Below are positions 25,268-34,286 of a stretch of DNA of 64,000 nt, in pieces. The translations under genes were made by a program, and so were the position numbers. Location: positions 124,001 through 188,000 of the forward strand of contig NZ_BBUL01000092.1 in NCBI RefSeq assembly GCF_000953825.1, given 5' to 3'. The DNA comes from Cellvibrio sp. OA-2007 (lineage in GTDB: Bacteria; Pseudomonadota; Gammaproteobacteria; Pseudomonadales; Cellvibrionaceae). A model generated the notes under the pieces. That model searched no databases. It was not told the origin of the DNA and was given only the letters and a program-made list of their open reading frames with translations. The first letter of the stretch is position 1. Every line of letters starts with the position of its first letter.

Positions 25268-26607
25268 CACGCGCGCTCATTACCTTGACATTAATATTGA
25301 TCGCCAACATCTGTCAGGCGCAGTATGTGCCAGAATTGTTTAGCTGGGGTGATTTTGGTACGACTGAAATTTACGCGGGCGGCAGCAATGGCGTGGAGTT
25401 AATTTTAACGGATCAGCATTCGCTGCCTGATGCGCGCCTTCTGGCAAGCCATTTAAGCCGCACCGGAAAACTCGCAGCCATTTTATCTATAGAACAATAT
25501 TTACAGCAGCAGAACAATGACAAGCGCTGCTTTGATGCGGCAACCCCGCTAGCAGTTTACGCGCAGGATGTGCAACAGCATCACCATTTTTTTCATTTCG
25601 AACCGGCTTTTATTACTGCCTTGGGCACTGCCGGTGATTACCTCTTTGCCATGCTCAGTCAAATACCCAAAGGCGTTTTTCGCGGCGCTTATAGCCAAAC
25701 AATCGGCAGTATTATTCTACTCCCCAACAATTTATGCCAACCCAATCCCGCAGTTAAGTGGAATCAAACAAACCATTTAGCCACACTGAACTTTTACTCT
25801 GCGCCAGCCACCCCTTGGCGCAGTTTCACCGAACCAGAATGGCTAAAGCCTTGGTTTTACAATATTTTCCCCTCACGCAACTGGTTGAATGAACGCGACA
25901 ATTTTGAACGGCATTTAATGGAGCCCACAAAAACTAGCGCTGTAAATGCACAAGTGTCAGTTGATTCACTACCACTTGTCGAAGTTCTCCCGCTCGCCAA
26001 TCAACAATACTCACAGGACGATTTATTCGCCGTTGTCATTTCTGGCGATGGCGGCTGGGCCAATATCGATAAAGACATTGCCAATAGTTTAGCGGCCAAA
26101 GGTATAGCGGTAGTAGGTTGGAATTCATTGGATTATTTTTGGGAGGGAAAGACACCCGAGATTGCCGGGCGGGATCTACAACTATTGCTGGATACTTATT
26201 CAGCGCGCTGGCATAAAAACAAAATTTTGTTAATTGGGTTTTCTATGGGCGCCGATGTTATGCCCTTTATGGTGAATCGTTTAAACGCGACCACCCAGCG
26301 ACAACTCTTAAGCGTCAACCTGCTCAACCCGTCCACCAATGTAGACTTTACGTTTCACTTAAGTGGTTGGCTCAACAACGCAAAAGAAGCACCTTATAAA
26401 CTTTACCCCGAAGTTAAGGATTGGCAGCAGTGGATTACCAACTGTTTTTATTCCACTCGCGAACAAAGCCTGTGTGATGTCCTTGCACAACATCCTCCAG
26501 CCACAGTCAAACAGCAACTATTTTATTTAGAGGGCGACCATCACTTTAATGGCGATGTGGCGCAACTGGTAGAGCTAATATTGAACCATACACCTACACT
26601 GAATTAA
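25264..26607 (+). CDS. AcvB/VirJ-type periplasmic serine hydrolase
   Basis: This is a secreted alpha/beta hydrolase of about 447 residues with a signal peptide (MTRALITLTLILIANICQAQ). The C-terminal half (from about residue 240) is the VirJ/AcvB domain: SGDGGWANIDKDIANSLAAKG, GWNSLDYFWEGKTPE, and the nucleophile elbow GFSMGAD. The terminal histidine is in LEGDHHFNGD. The Agrobacterium AcvB and related proteins hydrolyse lysyl-phosphatidylglycerol made by the neighbouring LpiA/MprF enzyme. The 4-bp ATGA overlap with mprF and the long (AcvB-like) form support the same pair here. The frame extends upstream to 25159 but 25264 gives a clean signal peptide. Confidence 0.87.
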   Translation: MTRALITLTLILIANICQAQYVPELFSWGDFGTTEIYAGGSNGVELILTDQHSLPDARLLASHLSRTGKLAAILSIEQYLQQQNNDKRCFDAATPLAVYAQDVQQHHHFFHFEPAFITALGTAGDYLFAMLSQIPKGVFRGAYSQTIGSIILLPNNLCQPNPAVKWNQTNHLATLNFYSAPATPWRSFTEPEWLKPWFYNIFPSRNWLNERDNFERHLMEPTKTSAVNAQVSVDSLPLVEVLPLANQQYSQDDLFAVVISGDGGWANIDKDIANSLAAKGIAVVGWNSLDYFWEGKTPEIAGRDLQLLLDTYSARWHKNKILLIGFSMGADVMPFMVNRLNATTQRQLLSVNLLNPSTNVDFTFHLSGWLNNAKEAPYKLYPEVKDWQQWITNCFYSTREQSLCDVLAQHPPATVKQQLFYLEGDHHFNGDVAQLVELILNHTPTLN

Positions 26608-26616
26608 TCCTTTCTG

Positions 26617-26674
26617 GGGTGTTGTGCCCTGGATCATTAATGACCTAGTTACCACACAACACCCGCTTTTATTT
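26617..26674 (+). terminator. rho-independent terminator of mprF-acvB
   Basis: A 10-bp stem (GGGTGTTGTG at 26617-26626 with CACAACACCC at 26655-26664) encloses a 28-nt loop and is followed by GCTTTTATTTT. Confidence 0.7.
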
Positions 26675-26721
26675 TAAATAACTAGCATTATTAACTGTAT
26701 TCACAAACAAGTTGTATTCAT

Positions 26722-28326
26722 TTACCAACTCGTTTGAATACTATTGCCTGTTGCATAAGTAGACGTGTTAGCAAACTCGGTGCCGCTGTTGATCACAGTA
26801 TTTCCGCTAATGATCCAATTAATTGGACCACCCGCAGGTGATTCACCTTCGGCAGCATCATCTCTCAGCGCCACCGCAACAAAGCCTGGTACGGTGTTAT
26901 TGCTAATCACATTGTTGCGCACAATATAACCGTCGCTATTGCCCAGCCAAATGCCTCTGGGTGAGCTAGCGGCATTTGATGTGTTATCGCGAATAGTGTT
27001 GTTTTCAATCGTGGTTTTTGCCGTGCCGTATTGCACACTAATGCCCCAGTTACAGCCGATTAAATCGTTATTGTGAATCCAGTTATCAATACCACTTTTA
27101 TCGTGACCTGCACCTGAATTACCCAATGCAACTCCGGCGCGATAAGAATTCACCACGGTGTTGTAAGACACTTCGTTGGCGTATTCATCTTCACCATGAA
27201 GATCAATAGCATCGAGCTGGTTATTCACAAAATGATTATTGGTAATGAGATTATTGTGCGCCCAGTATTGAACAATCACTGCGTGACGAATGTATTCACC
27301 TTCGGTTTTGTTGCCATCGAGCGTAACAAAATAAGTGTCTTTTGCTGCATCACCCAAATAGGGATTGGTTGCTTCACTTAAATGTGTACTGCCCTGAATC
27401 ACAAAACCATAACCGGCTCCGCCACCGGCCACATCGGTCGCATTGCGGGCGATAGAATTTTTTACCACTACATCATAGGAACCGGCGGCGATACGCACAC
27501 CCATTTTGATATATTTTTCTACTACAACATTATCGATGGTAATGTTGTAGGCCGCAGCAGAACTGCCATACCCGGTTGCAATCACATAACTTAAACCACC
27601 GCGATCAGGGTTAGCTGTATTCGTATTGGTGGAATAGTTTTTGTTCCAGGTGTTGGTGAAAGTGAAATTTTTCAACACAATATTGTTCACGCCCAACATG
27701 CGGATACCGTAATAATTTGTCGCGCCGGTACCTGCATCTATATTGGACAAAAACACTGTGCCATCGCGGCTTTCGCCTTCCAAATTTACACCGCTTTTAG
27801 CCATCACAATGTGTACTGTTGTGCTCGACACTGAAACACTGTTCAAATTGTAAGTACCGTTAGGAAAATACACAGTGCTGCCCGCAGTAGTAGCTGCATC
27901 GCTAATTACCGCCTGAATGCCGGGGTTATCGTCATTGTTGGTGTTGGCGAGATCGATGGTATAACCCAGCTGCGCAGCGCGGGTAACTACGTTGATGATA
28001 TTGGGAGCGGCATTAGGTGTATGTGCTGGGCGAATACTGCCATCGGGATTGCGCATACCCGGATTGCCCGCTGGCACTGACATGGAAGATTGGGAAACAG
28101 AATTGCTACTAATATTAGATGAAGAACTGCTACTAAGACTGGACGGCACACTGCTGCTCATTACCGATACACTTGTGGCGCTTGAGCTGGATGGTGCTAC
28201 CGATAAAGCTTTACTGCTAGCAGCAGCAGGTGAAGAGCCCCCACCGCCGCCTCCGCAAGCTTGTAAACCCAACAAAACGATAAATAAAAAGGCCACCAAA
28301 GACATATTATTGAAACTGTTGTGCAT
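26722..28326 (-). CDS. right-handed parallel beta-helix lipoprotein
   Basis: This is a predicted outer-membrane or periplasmic lipoprotein of about 534 residues. The signal peptide ends in a lipobox (LLGLQAC) followed by poly-Gly and a Ser/Val linker to about residue 95. The rest has the repeating short-strand pattern of a pectate-lyase-like beta-helix (NNIVLKNFTFTN, NNLITNNHFVNNQLDAI, NWIHNNDLIG, IENNTIRDN). Such proteins include polysaccharide lyases, epimerases and glycoside hydrolases. I cannot identify catalytic residues, so the substrate is open. The frame runs upstream to 28392, but the ATG at 28326 has a GAGAGAA ribosome-binding sequence and starts the signal peptide. The Ser-linker style matches the xylanases of this genome. 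Confidence 0.78.
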   Translation of the reverse strand: MHNSFNNMSLVAFLFIVLLGLQACGGGGGGSSPAAASSKALSVAPSSSSATSVSVMSSSVPSSLSSSSSSNISSNSVSQSSMSVPAGNPGMRNPDGSIRPAHTPNAAPNIINVVTRAAQLGYTIDLANTNNDDNPGIQAVISDAATTAGSTVYFPNGTYNLNSVSVSSTTVHIVMAKSGVNLEGESRDGTVFLSNIDAGTGATNYYGIRMLGVNNIVLKNFTFTNTWNKNYSTNTNTANPDRGGLSYVIATGYGSSAAAYNITIDNVVVEKYIKMGVRIAAGSYDVVVKNSIARNATDVAGGGAGYGFVIQGSTHLSEATNPYLGDAAKDTYFVTLDGNKTEGEYIRHAVIVQYWAHNNLITNNHFVNNQLDAIDLHGEDEYANEVSYNTVVNSYRAGVALGNSGAGHDKSGIDNWIHNNDLIGCNWGISVQYGTAKTTIENNTIRDNTSNAASSPRGIWLGNSDGYIVRNNVISNNTVPGFVAVALRDDAAEGESPAGGPINWIISGNTVINSGTEFANTSTYATGNSIQTSW

Positions 28327-28482
28327 GTTGATTCTCTCAGTCGTTGAATTGTGATGACCGTTATAATTTTGGATATAGTTATAATTATTCACATCAGCTT
28401 AACTGAAAAGATACCCGCTTGCACAGCCTATACATACCCGCACAACAGCGATAAATAGAACATCAACAACACTAAATTGGTA

Positions 28483-29121
28483 TTACCATTCAATGCCTTT
28501 TTGCGCTTTAACCCCAGCATTAAAAGCATGCTTAACCGATTTCACTTCACTGAATGTATCCGCTAAATCTTCCAGATATTTTTTTGCGCCGCGCCCGGTG
28601 ATAATCACATTTTGAGTGATCGGGCGATTTTGAATTGCGGCGATCACTTTATCTTTATCGATATATTTGTAATTGAGCATATAGGTCAACTCATCGAGCA
28701 ATACCAAGTGAATACTCGGGTCGCGAAATACATGTTCGCATTCCGCCCACACAGCTTCAGCGGCTTGTTTGTCCTGTTCAGCATTTTGGGTTTCCCAAGT
28801 AAAGCCTGTACCCATTACAAAATATTCCAATTGCGGGCTAGCACCACGAAAAATACTTTCGGTTAAAAAGTTTTTTTCGCCGCATTCCCAAGTGCCTTTA
28901 ATAAATTGCACAATTGCGACTTTGTAACCGTGCCCCAAACAGCGCAGCGCGGTGCCAAAACCCGATGAACTTTTACCTTTGCCGTCGCCGGTTAACACAA
29001 TCACCACACCGCGCTCTTCGTCAGCACGGGCGATAGCCGCATCGACAATTTCTTTGCGCTGCTGCATGCGCTCTTGATGGCGCTTGGCTTTTTCATCGCC
29101 TTGGTTATGTTCATCGCTCAT
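28483..29121 (-). CDS. cobO: cob(I)yrinic acid a,c-diamide adenosyltransferase
   Basis: CobO (BtuR/CobA type) transfers the adenosyl group of ATP to the cobalt of corrinoids. The 212-residue protein has the P-loop variant GDGKGKSSSGFG, then VAIVQFIKGTWECGE, LVLLDELTYML and VIITGRGAKKYL, all standard for the family. The charged N-terminal helix (residues 1-40) is also typical. It lies 82 bp downstream of the B12 receptor gene on the same strand, so the cobalamin riboswitch ahead of btuB probably controls both genes. The enzyme works on salvaged as well as new corrinoids. Confidence 0.94.
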   Translation of the reverse strand: MSDEHNQGDEKAKRHQERMQQRKEIVDAAIARADEERGVVIVLTGDGKGKSSSGFGTALRCLGHGYKVAIVQFIKGTWECGEKNFLTESIFRGASPQLEYFVMGTGFTWETQNAEQDKQAAEAVWAECEHVFRDPSIHLVLLDELTYMLNYKYIDKDKVIAAIQNRPITQNVIITGRGAKKYLEDLADTFSEVKSVKHAFNAGVKAQKGIEW

Positions 29122-29203
29122 AGTGGTTTTCCATACTGAAAAATGGGTACATTGAATTAAACGGTGGGTATCGCTTTCGCTCCACCCACCCTACGCGAAT
29201 TAA

Positions 29204-31186
29204 TTAAAAACGATAGGTGATGCTAGCTTGATAATTGCGCTCTGGTTGTGGGTATTGATAGTAACCAGCAGTTGGCGATAAGCCATACAAGCCCGCATAC
29301 CGCTCGTTAGTCAGGTTCTTAATGCGGCCAGTTAACTCAACCGCTTCGTACTGCCAAGTAAGATTCAAATTAAATAGCACTAGCGGAGCCAATGTTTCAC
29401 CCGCATTTGCACTATCACTTGAACGATAACGTGAACCAGTGTAACTGGAATCCAGATATATAGTTAACTGCTGCACAGGAGTAAATACCAAAGCAACGTT
29501 TGCGCGGTTTTCCGCAGTATTAGGCACTGCATTACCCGCAAAACTGCCGCTGCTCAACTCAGCATCGGTGTAAGTGTAGTTTGCTTGCAATTGAATTTCG
29601 TCGCTCAGTATTAATTGACCATCAATCGCAACACCTTGACGACGCGATGAATCCAGATTGACGTTTGCACCAAATCCATTCCATGAATTAGGATTTACAA
29701 TCACTGCATCGTACATCAATTCATTATCGAGATTCATGCGATACAACGACCACTGCACTGTCGCACGCTCGCTGCTCCACTCTGCACCCAGCTCACCAGA
29801 ATGGCTGGTTTGCGCTTCCAAAAACATTACACTCGGCAGCACAAAACCATTTTCATCCGCATTTGCAAAACGAAAACCATCAGCATAGCGGCCAAATACA
29901 CGCCAACCATTATCTAATTGATAGCTAAGCCCCAATTCATTGGCAGTCACATCGTCACTGTGATGTGTACTCAGTGCGTGATTGGCATCATCTACTGATG
30001 AAGTCCGCGCACCAATACTAAGACTTAATTGTTGTGTTAGTGGATAAATCAATTGCGCATAATAAGCATCAATCGCTTGCTCAATATCAGTACCCCAATC
30101 AAGTACTGTATATTCCGAGTCAACCTGATCATAACCCAAAGTTACAAGGGCATTACCCTTTGTGGTAGGCAAAGTACCCACAAGGCGTGGCGTAATATTT
30201 TTTACCCGCATATTGCCGAGTGTCGGAGCACCATAGCCGTAGAAAGATTCTGTATTCTCATCGCGATCGGCGAATTCGGCAAGTAACTCCCAATGCTCAC
30301 TCAAATTTAATCCACCGCCAATACGAGCAAGATCCGTATTTTGATTTACATAATTACTCGGTGTGCGAGCCTTGCGTGGGTTAACAATCACTTCAGAGTC
30401 CAATAGGTAACCCGCAAGATTTAATTCGTCATCAATTGTCTGCCCTTCAACAAACACAAAACCCTGCGCAAAATCGTAGCGCACATTAGCCAACACATTT
30501 TCGTATGCATTTTGATTGTTATCGCGATAATTATCGGCATTGCGTTTTTGTGCCGAGGCAGAGTAACTCAAACCATTGGCAAAACCCTGGTTGATGCTCG
30601 CGGTGTAATCTTCAAGATTATCGCTACCGCCGGTTGCGCTTACTGAACCGTGCACCTCACCTACAACGGCGCGACGGGTGATGATATTAATGACGCCGCC
30701 GACTGCTTGATCGCCATACAACACGCCCGCACTGCCCTGCACAATTTCAATACGCTCTACATCTTTTAATGCAACTGTATTTAATGCCGGTGCAGCGAGT
30801 GATGGATTATTCAGTTTGCGACCATCTACCAACACCAACACATTGTTAGCGCCCGACAAACCGCGCATAGAAGCAGTGACATTGCGCGCGCCGCTGCCAT
30901 CGGAATCGGTTAATTGAATGCCCGCTTGGGTACGCAACACTTCCGATAATAATTTTGCGCCGCTTACGCGAATGTCTTCGGCGCTGATAATTTTAATTTG
31001 CGTCGCCACTGGCATCTGCGCGGTTTCACTGCGTGTGGCACTGACGTAAACGGTTTCGAGTTTTTTATCGTCCGCTTTTTTAGTGGCAGCGATTGCGTGA
31101 GTGGATGTAAGCGCGATAATCGCCGCGCTCAGGCTGGCCACTGTAAAAGGAGATGGATGCTTAAAAGAAAATGATTTGCTAAACAT
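29204..31186 (-). CDS. btuB: TonB-dependent vitamin B12 receptor BtuB-like
   Basis: This is a 22-stranded outer-membrane receptor for cobalamin, energised by TonB-ExbB-ExbD. A signal peptide (residues about 1-35, ending HAIA) is followed by the TonB-box region LETVYVSATR, a plug domain (VLVLVDGRKLNNP, VERIEIVQGSAGVLYG, GGVINIITRR) and a beta-barrel ending in the aromatic SITYRF. The frame extends upstream to 31255, but the ATG at 31186 starts the signal peptide. The riboswitch about 140-300 bp upstream and the cobO neighbour make B12 the likely ligand. Length (about 660) is slightly above E. coli BtuB (614). Confidence 0.92.
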   Translation of the reverse strand: MFSKSFSFKHPSPFTVASLSAAIIALTSTHAIAATKKADDKKLETVYVSATRSETAQMPVATQIKIISAEDIRVSGAKLLSEVLRTQAGIQLTDSDGSGARNVTASMRGLSGANNVLVLVDGRKLNNPSLAAPALNTVALKDVERIEIVQGSAGVLYGDQAVGGVINIITRRAVVGEVHGSVSATGGSDNLEDYTASINQGFANGLSYSASAQKRNADNYRDNNQNAYENVLANVRYDFAQGFVFVEGQTIDDELNLAGYLLDSEVIVNPRKARTPSNYVNQNTDLARIGGGLNLSEHWELLAEFADRDENTESFYGYGAPTLGNMRVKNITPRLVGTLPTTKGNALVTLGYDQVDSEYTVLDWGTDIEQAIDAYYAQLIYPLTQQLSLSIGARTSSVDDANHALSTHHSDDVTANELGLSYQLDNGWRVFGRYADGFRFANADENGFVLPSVMFLEAQTSHSGELGAEWSSERATVQWSLYRMNLDNELMYDAVIVNPNSWNGFGANVNLDSSRRQGVAIDGQLILSDEIQLQANYTYTDAELSSGSFAGNAVPNTAENRANVALVFTPVQQLTIYLDSSYTGSRYRSSDSANAGETLAPLVLFNLNLTWQYEAVELTGRIKNLTNERYAGLYGLSPTAGYYQYPQPERNYQASITYRF

Positions 31187-31669
31187 GAGATTCCTCAATC
31201 CTAAATGGGATGAGGGAGGGAAAGCGGAAAAGCCTGCGATGAGCCAAAGACTCAAAAAATACAGATTTCCACCGATGTTGCCCTCCGCGACATCGTGAAC
31301 TAAAAGAGCATTGCTCCGGGTTTGAGGCTGGTATCGGACTCATCAGGATTGCAAAACAATCGTGATACACCGTTGCGGGGGCAGTGTCGGGATTGCATCG
31401 CCACTAATATACGAGCGATACGTACCGACTTCCCATTGACTCTGATCCTGGCGCACTCTGGTTACAGAGTAAACACCCATCAGACACCTCGGGCGCGCAA
31501 GGTACGAGGTTACTCGGGGTGAGTCAAGCGCCAAGCCAGGGTTGTTAATGCCATCTTCACCTGAGCCACACATTAATCACATAGTTTCCTCACACTGGTT
31601 ACTTAATCTGTCTCTCGTCGGCCCACTTGACCAAGACCAAGGCCATTTTATTAGCGACAGGAGCAGTCA
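31187..31669. other. btuB leader and divergent upstream region
   Basis: A 483-bp non-coding region. It contains the cobalamin riboswitch on the minus strand and, toward 31669, the upstream region of the plus-strand sortase-substrate gene. Between riboswitch and btuB a stem with one bulge (CACGATGT/ACATCGGTG, plus-strand 31269-31298) with a T-run (minus strand) about 10 nt beyond it could form part of the expression platform. Confidence 0.6.
31325..31492 (-). promoter_or_regulatory. cobalamin (AdoCbl-type) riboswitch
   Basis: On the minus strand I read GAGGTGTC at the 5' side, then GGGAAGTCGGT, the core CACTGCCCCCGCAACGGTG, and the B12 box AGTCCGATACCAGCC. The elements occur in the order and spacing of the cobalamin riboswitch family. 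It lies upstream of btuB, whose expression it should repress when adenosylcobalamin is abundant. Ends are approximate. Confidence 0.93.
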
Positions 31670-33670
31670 ATGAAAATTACCCATTACCTCAGCCTATTGT
31701 GTGGATTACTCATATTCAGTAGCGGCCTGCAGGCCGCTGATAACAGCGGGCCGGAAAGCGGCAGTTTTTTAGTGCGCAGCGCAGCCGATCAGGATTACCA
31801 ACCCGCCCTGCTGCTCGGCACCGACGTGGAGGTGAAAATTACCGGCCCCGTTGCGCGAGTGGTGGTACGGCAGCAGTTCTACAACCAGTCCGATACATTT
31901 GTAGAAGGCAAATATGTATTCCCGCTGCCGGAAGATGCCGCGATTAATGCAATGACCTTGCTCATTGGCGAGCGGGTGATCAACGGCGAAATCCATGAAA
32001 AACAACAGGCGCAAAAAATTTATCAACAGGCGTTACAACAGGGTAAACACGCGGGGTTGATTGAACAGCAGCGCGCCAATCTCTTCACCACACAAGTAGC
32101 CAATATCGCCCCCAAAGAAGCCATATTGGTAGAGATAACCTATATCGAAACCCTGACCCGCACCGGCAATGAATTCAGTTTTTATTTTCCTATGACCTTA
32201 ACACCGCGCTACCTTCCACCTGCCGCTAACAACCTGGCTGAATCGTTGGGCAGCGATTTTATTTTTGCGCAAGATTTGCCGGCAGAGCTCGCCAATCCGG
32301 CGCGTATTCATGTGCAGATTAATAATGTGAAACACCTGAGCAGCATTGAAAGTAATAGCCATACCATAGTGACGCAAGAAGATAAAAATGCCTGGCAAAT
32401 CACCACCAAAGATAGTCATGTACCGATGGACAGAGATTTTAAATTGCGCTGGAAAATTGCCAGCATCAATGAAACAACACCGGCTTTTTTTGTCGATCAG
32501 GTCGATGGCAGTTACTACGGTTTATTAATGTTGATGCCGCCGGAGAATCCCAGCAATGAAACTATTTTAGCGCGCGAAACTATTTTTATTATCGATACCT
32601 CTGGCTCCATGGGCGGCGAATCTATCGCACAAGCCAAAGCCAGTTTAATTTTTGCAATAGAACATTTAACCGAGCAGCAGCGTTTTAACATCATTGAATT
32701 TAATTCAATTCACAGCAAACTGTTTGCACTGTCTGAGCAGGCAACTGCCAGCGGTAAACAACAGGCAGTCAACTTTGTGAATAGCCTGCAAGCAACCGGC
32801 GGCACCGAAATGGCACCCGCTCTGCGCAGCGCACTGACATTACCCAGCGACCCGGAATATTTGCGTCAGGTGATTTTTATTACCGATGGTGCAGTGGGCA
32901 ATGAGGATGAGCTGTTTGGCATTATTCATCAATTGCTCGGTGACAGCCGTTTGTTTACCGTGGGCATAGGCTCCGCACCTAACGGTTATTTTATGAAAAA
33001 AGCAGCAGAGCTAGGACGCGGCACTCAAACACTGATCAGCCAATTAAGCGATGTAAATTCGGCGATGAGCACTTTATTTACCCAACTGGAAAAACCCTTA
33101 CTGCGCGATATACAGGTCACTTTTCCCGATACTATTCACGCCGATATTTATCCACAAAAAATTCCCGATCTCTATGTGGGTGAGCCAATTTTACTCGCCC
33201 TAAAACTAAGCGCTTTACCCGCAACAATCAGCATTATTGGCGAAGGTCACTCGACTTGGAGCAGGAATGTTTATCCTCAGGATCACAGCGACACCACCAA
33301 TAACAATGCAACCGGAATCGCAAGCCTCTGGGCGCGCGCCAAAATTGAATCGCTCAGCGAACGCATGCGGCATGAAGCCAATCCTGACACGCTTAAACGC
33401 GAAATAATTGATGTCGCATTCACCCATCAACTCGTCAGTCAATTCACCAGTTTTGTCGCCGTTGAGGAAGTGATCAGTCGCGCACCAGAAACCGATATCG
33501 CCAAACAAAATGTCGCCAATCTATTACCCAAAGGCACAGCTATTAGCCATACAGCGGCCTACCCTTCTACCGCAACCGGCATTGAATTATTGTGGTTGAT
33601 TGGTGTGTGTATGCTCTTGGCATACGGCGCGTTAACAATTTATTGCCGTCGCAGTCAATGCTATGTGTAA
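31670..33670 (+). CDS. proteobacterial sortase target protein (VIT and vWA domains)
   Basis: This is a 666-residue secreted protein with a signal peptide (to about residue 23, ending LQAA), a VIT domain (about 40-165; FVEGKYVFPLPEDAAIN) and a von Willebrand A domain (about 305-480) with an intact MIDAS: DTSGSMG, TGGTEM and ITDGAVG. The C-terminus has a sorting-signal layout: YPSTATG, a hydrophobic segment (ELLWLIGVCMLLAYGAL) and a basic tail CRRSQ. This matches the known marine-proteobacterial target protein that is always paired with a class GN sortase. Its stop overlaps the sortase start by 8 bp. A metal-dependent surface adhesion or complex-forming role is inferred from the vWA domain. Confidence 0.92.
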   Translation: MKITHYLSLLCGLLIFSSGLQAADNSGPESGSFLVRSAADQDYQPALLLGTDVEVKITGPVARVVVRQQFYNQSDTFVEGKYVFPLPEDAAINAMTLLIGERVINGEIHEKQQAQKIYQQALQQGKHAGLIEQQRANLFTTQVANIAPKEAILVEITYIETLTRTGNEFSFYFPMTLTPRYLPPAANNLAESLGSDFIFAQDLPAELANPARIHVQINNVKHLSSIESNSHTIVTQEDKNAWQITTKDSHVPMDRDFKLRWKIASINETTPAFFVDQVDGSYYGLLMLMPPENPSNETILARETIFIIDTSGSMGGESIAQAKASLIFAIEHLTEQQRFNIIEFNSIHSKLFALSEQATASGKQQAVNFVNSLQATGGTEMAPALRSALTLPSDPEYLRQVIFITDGAVGNEDELFGIIHQLLGDSRLFTVGIGSAPNGYFMKKAAELGRGTQTLISQLSDVNSAMSTLFTQLEKPLLRDIQVTFPDTIHADIYPQKIPDLYVGEPILLALKLSALPATISIIGEGHSTWSRNVYPQDHSDTTNNNATGIASLWARAKIESLSERMRHEANPDTLKREIIDVAFTHQLVSQFTSFVAVEEVISRAPETDIAKQNVANLLPKGTAISHTAAYPSTATGIELLWLIGVCMLLAYGALTIYCRRSQCYV

Positions 33671-34250
33671 GAGCAAATTTGCACAGCGCAACCGCTGGTT
33701 AAACCTATGTGCGGGATTGCTGTTAATAGTGGCTCTGGCCTGTTTAATAAAAGCCAGTTGGATTAGCGCTAAAGCCATGCTTGCACAATTGTTAATTGCG
33801 CAAGCATGGGAGCACACATTGGCTACCGGCACAAACAGCAAACCCTGGCGCTGGGCAGACACTTGGCCCGTTGCGGCACTCACCACACCTGCGGGCGATA
33901 CACTCTACGTGCTCGCAGGCACCAGTGGCCAGGCATTGGCATTTGGGCCGGGTTTACTTGACCAGAGTGCAGCGCCGGGTCAACCGGGCTCTACGATTAT
34001 TGCCGGCCACCGGGATACACACTTTGTATTTTTGGAAAATCTACAAAAAGGCGATGTAATCCAATTACAAAATAGCGACGGGCACCGCTACCGCTATAAA
34101 ATCGAGCAAATGGAAATTGTCGATAGCGGCAAGCGGTCATTATATTTGCAGCAACAAAACGCAGAATTAACCCTGATCACCTGCTATCCTTTCCATGCAT
34201 TAAACTCTGGCGGCCCGCTGCGTTATGTTGTACATGCAGCGCTCTTGTAG
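33663..34250 (+). CDS. class GN sortase
   Basis: This is a 195-residue membrane-anchored transpeptidase of the Gram-negative sortase class. The N-terminal anchor is about residues 14-35. The catalytic residues are visible: His in IIAGHRDTHF, Cys in LTLITCYPF, Arg in GGPLRYVV. Sortases cut a C-terminal sorting motif and join the protein to an amine acceptor. Gram-negative class GN enzymes usually have a single dedicated substrate next door. Here that is the VIT/vWA protein whose reading frame overlaps by 8 bp. The acceptor in this class is not established to my knowledge. Confidence 0.94.
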   Translation: MCKSKFAQRNRWLNLCAGLLLIVALACLIKASWISAKAMLAQLLIAQAWEHTLATGTNSKPWRWADTWPVAALTTPAGDTLYVLAGTSGQALAFGPGLLDQSAAPGQPGSTIIAGHRDTHFVFLENLQKGDVIQLQNSDGHRYRYKIEQMEIVDSGKRSLYLQQQNAELTLITCYPFHALNSGGPLRYVVHAALL

Positions 34251-34286
34251 CCGCAACTGTCATCAGGTATTGGATAAATCATTGCA

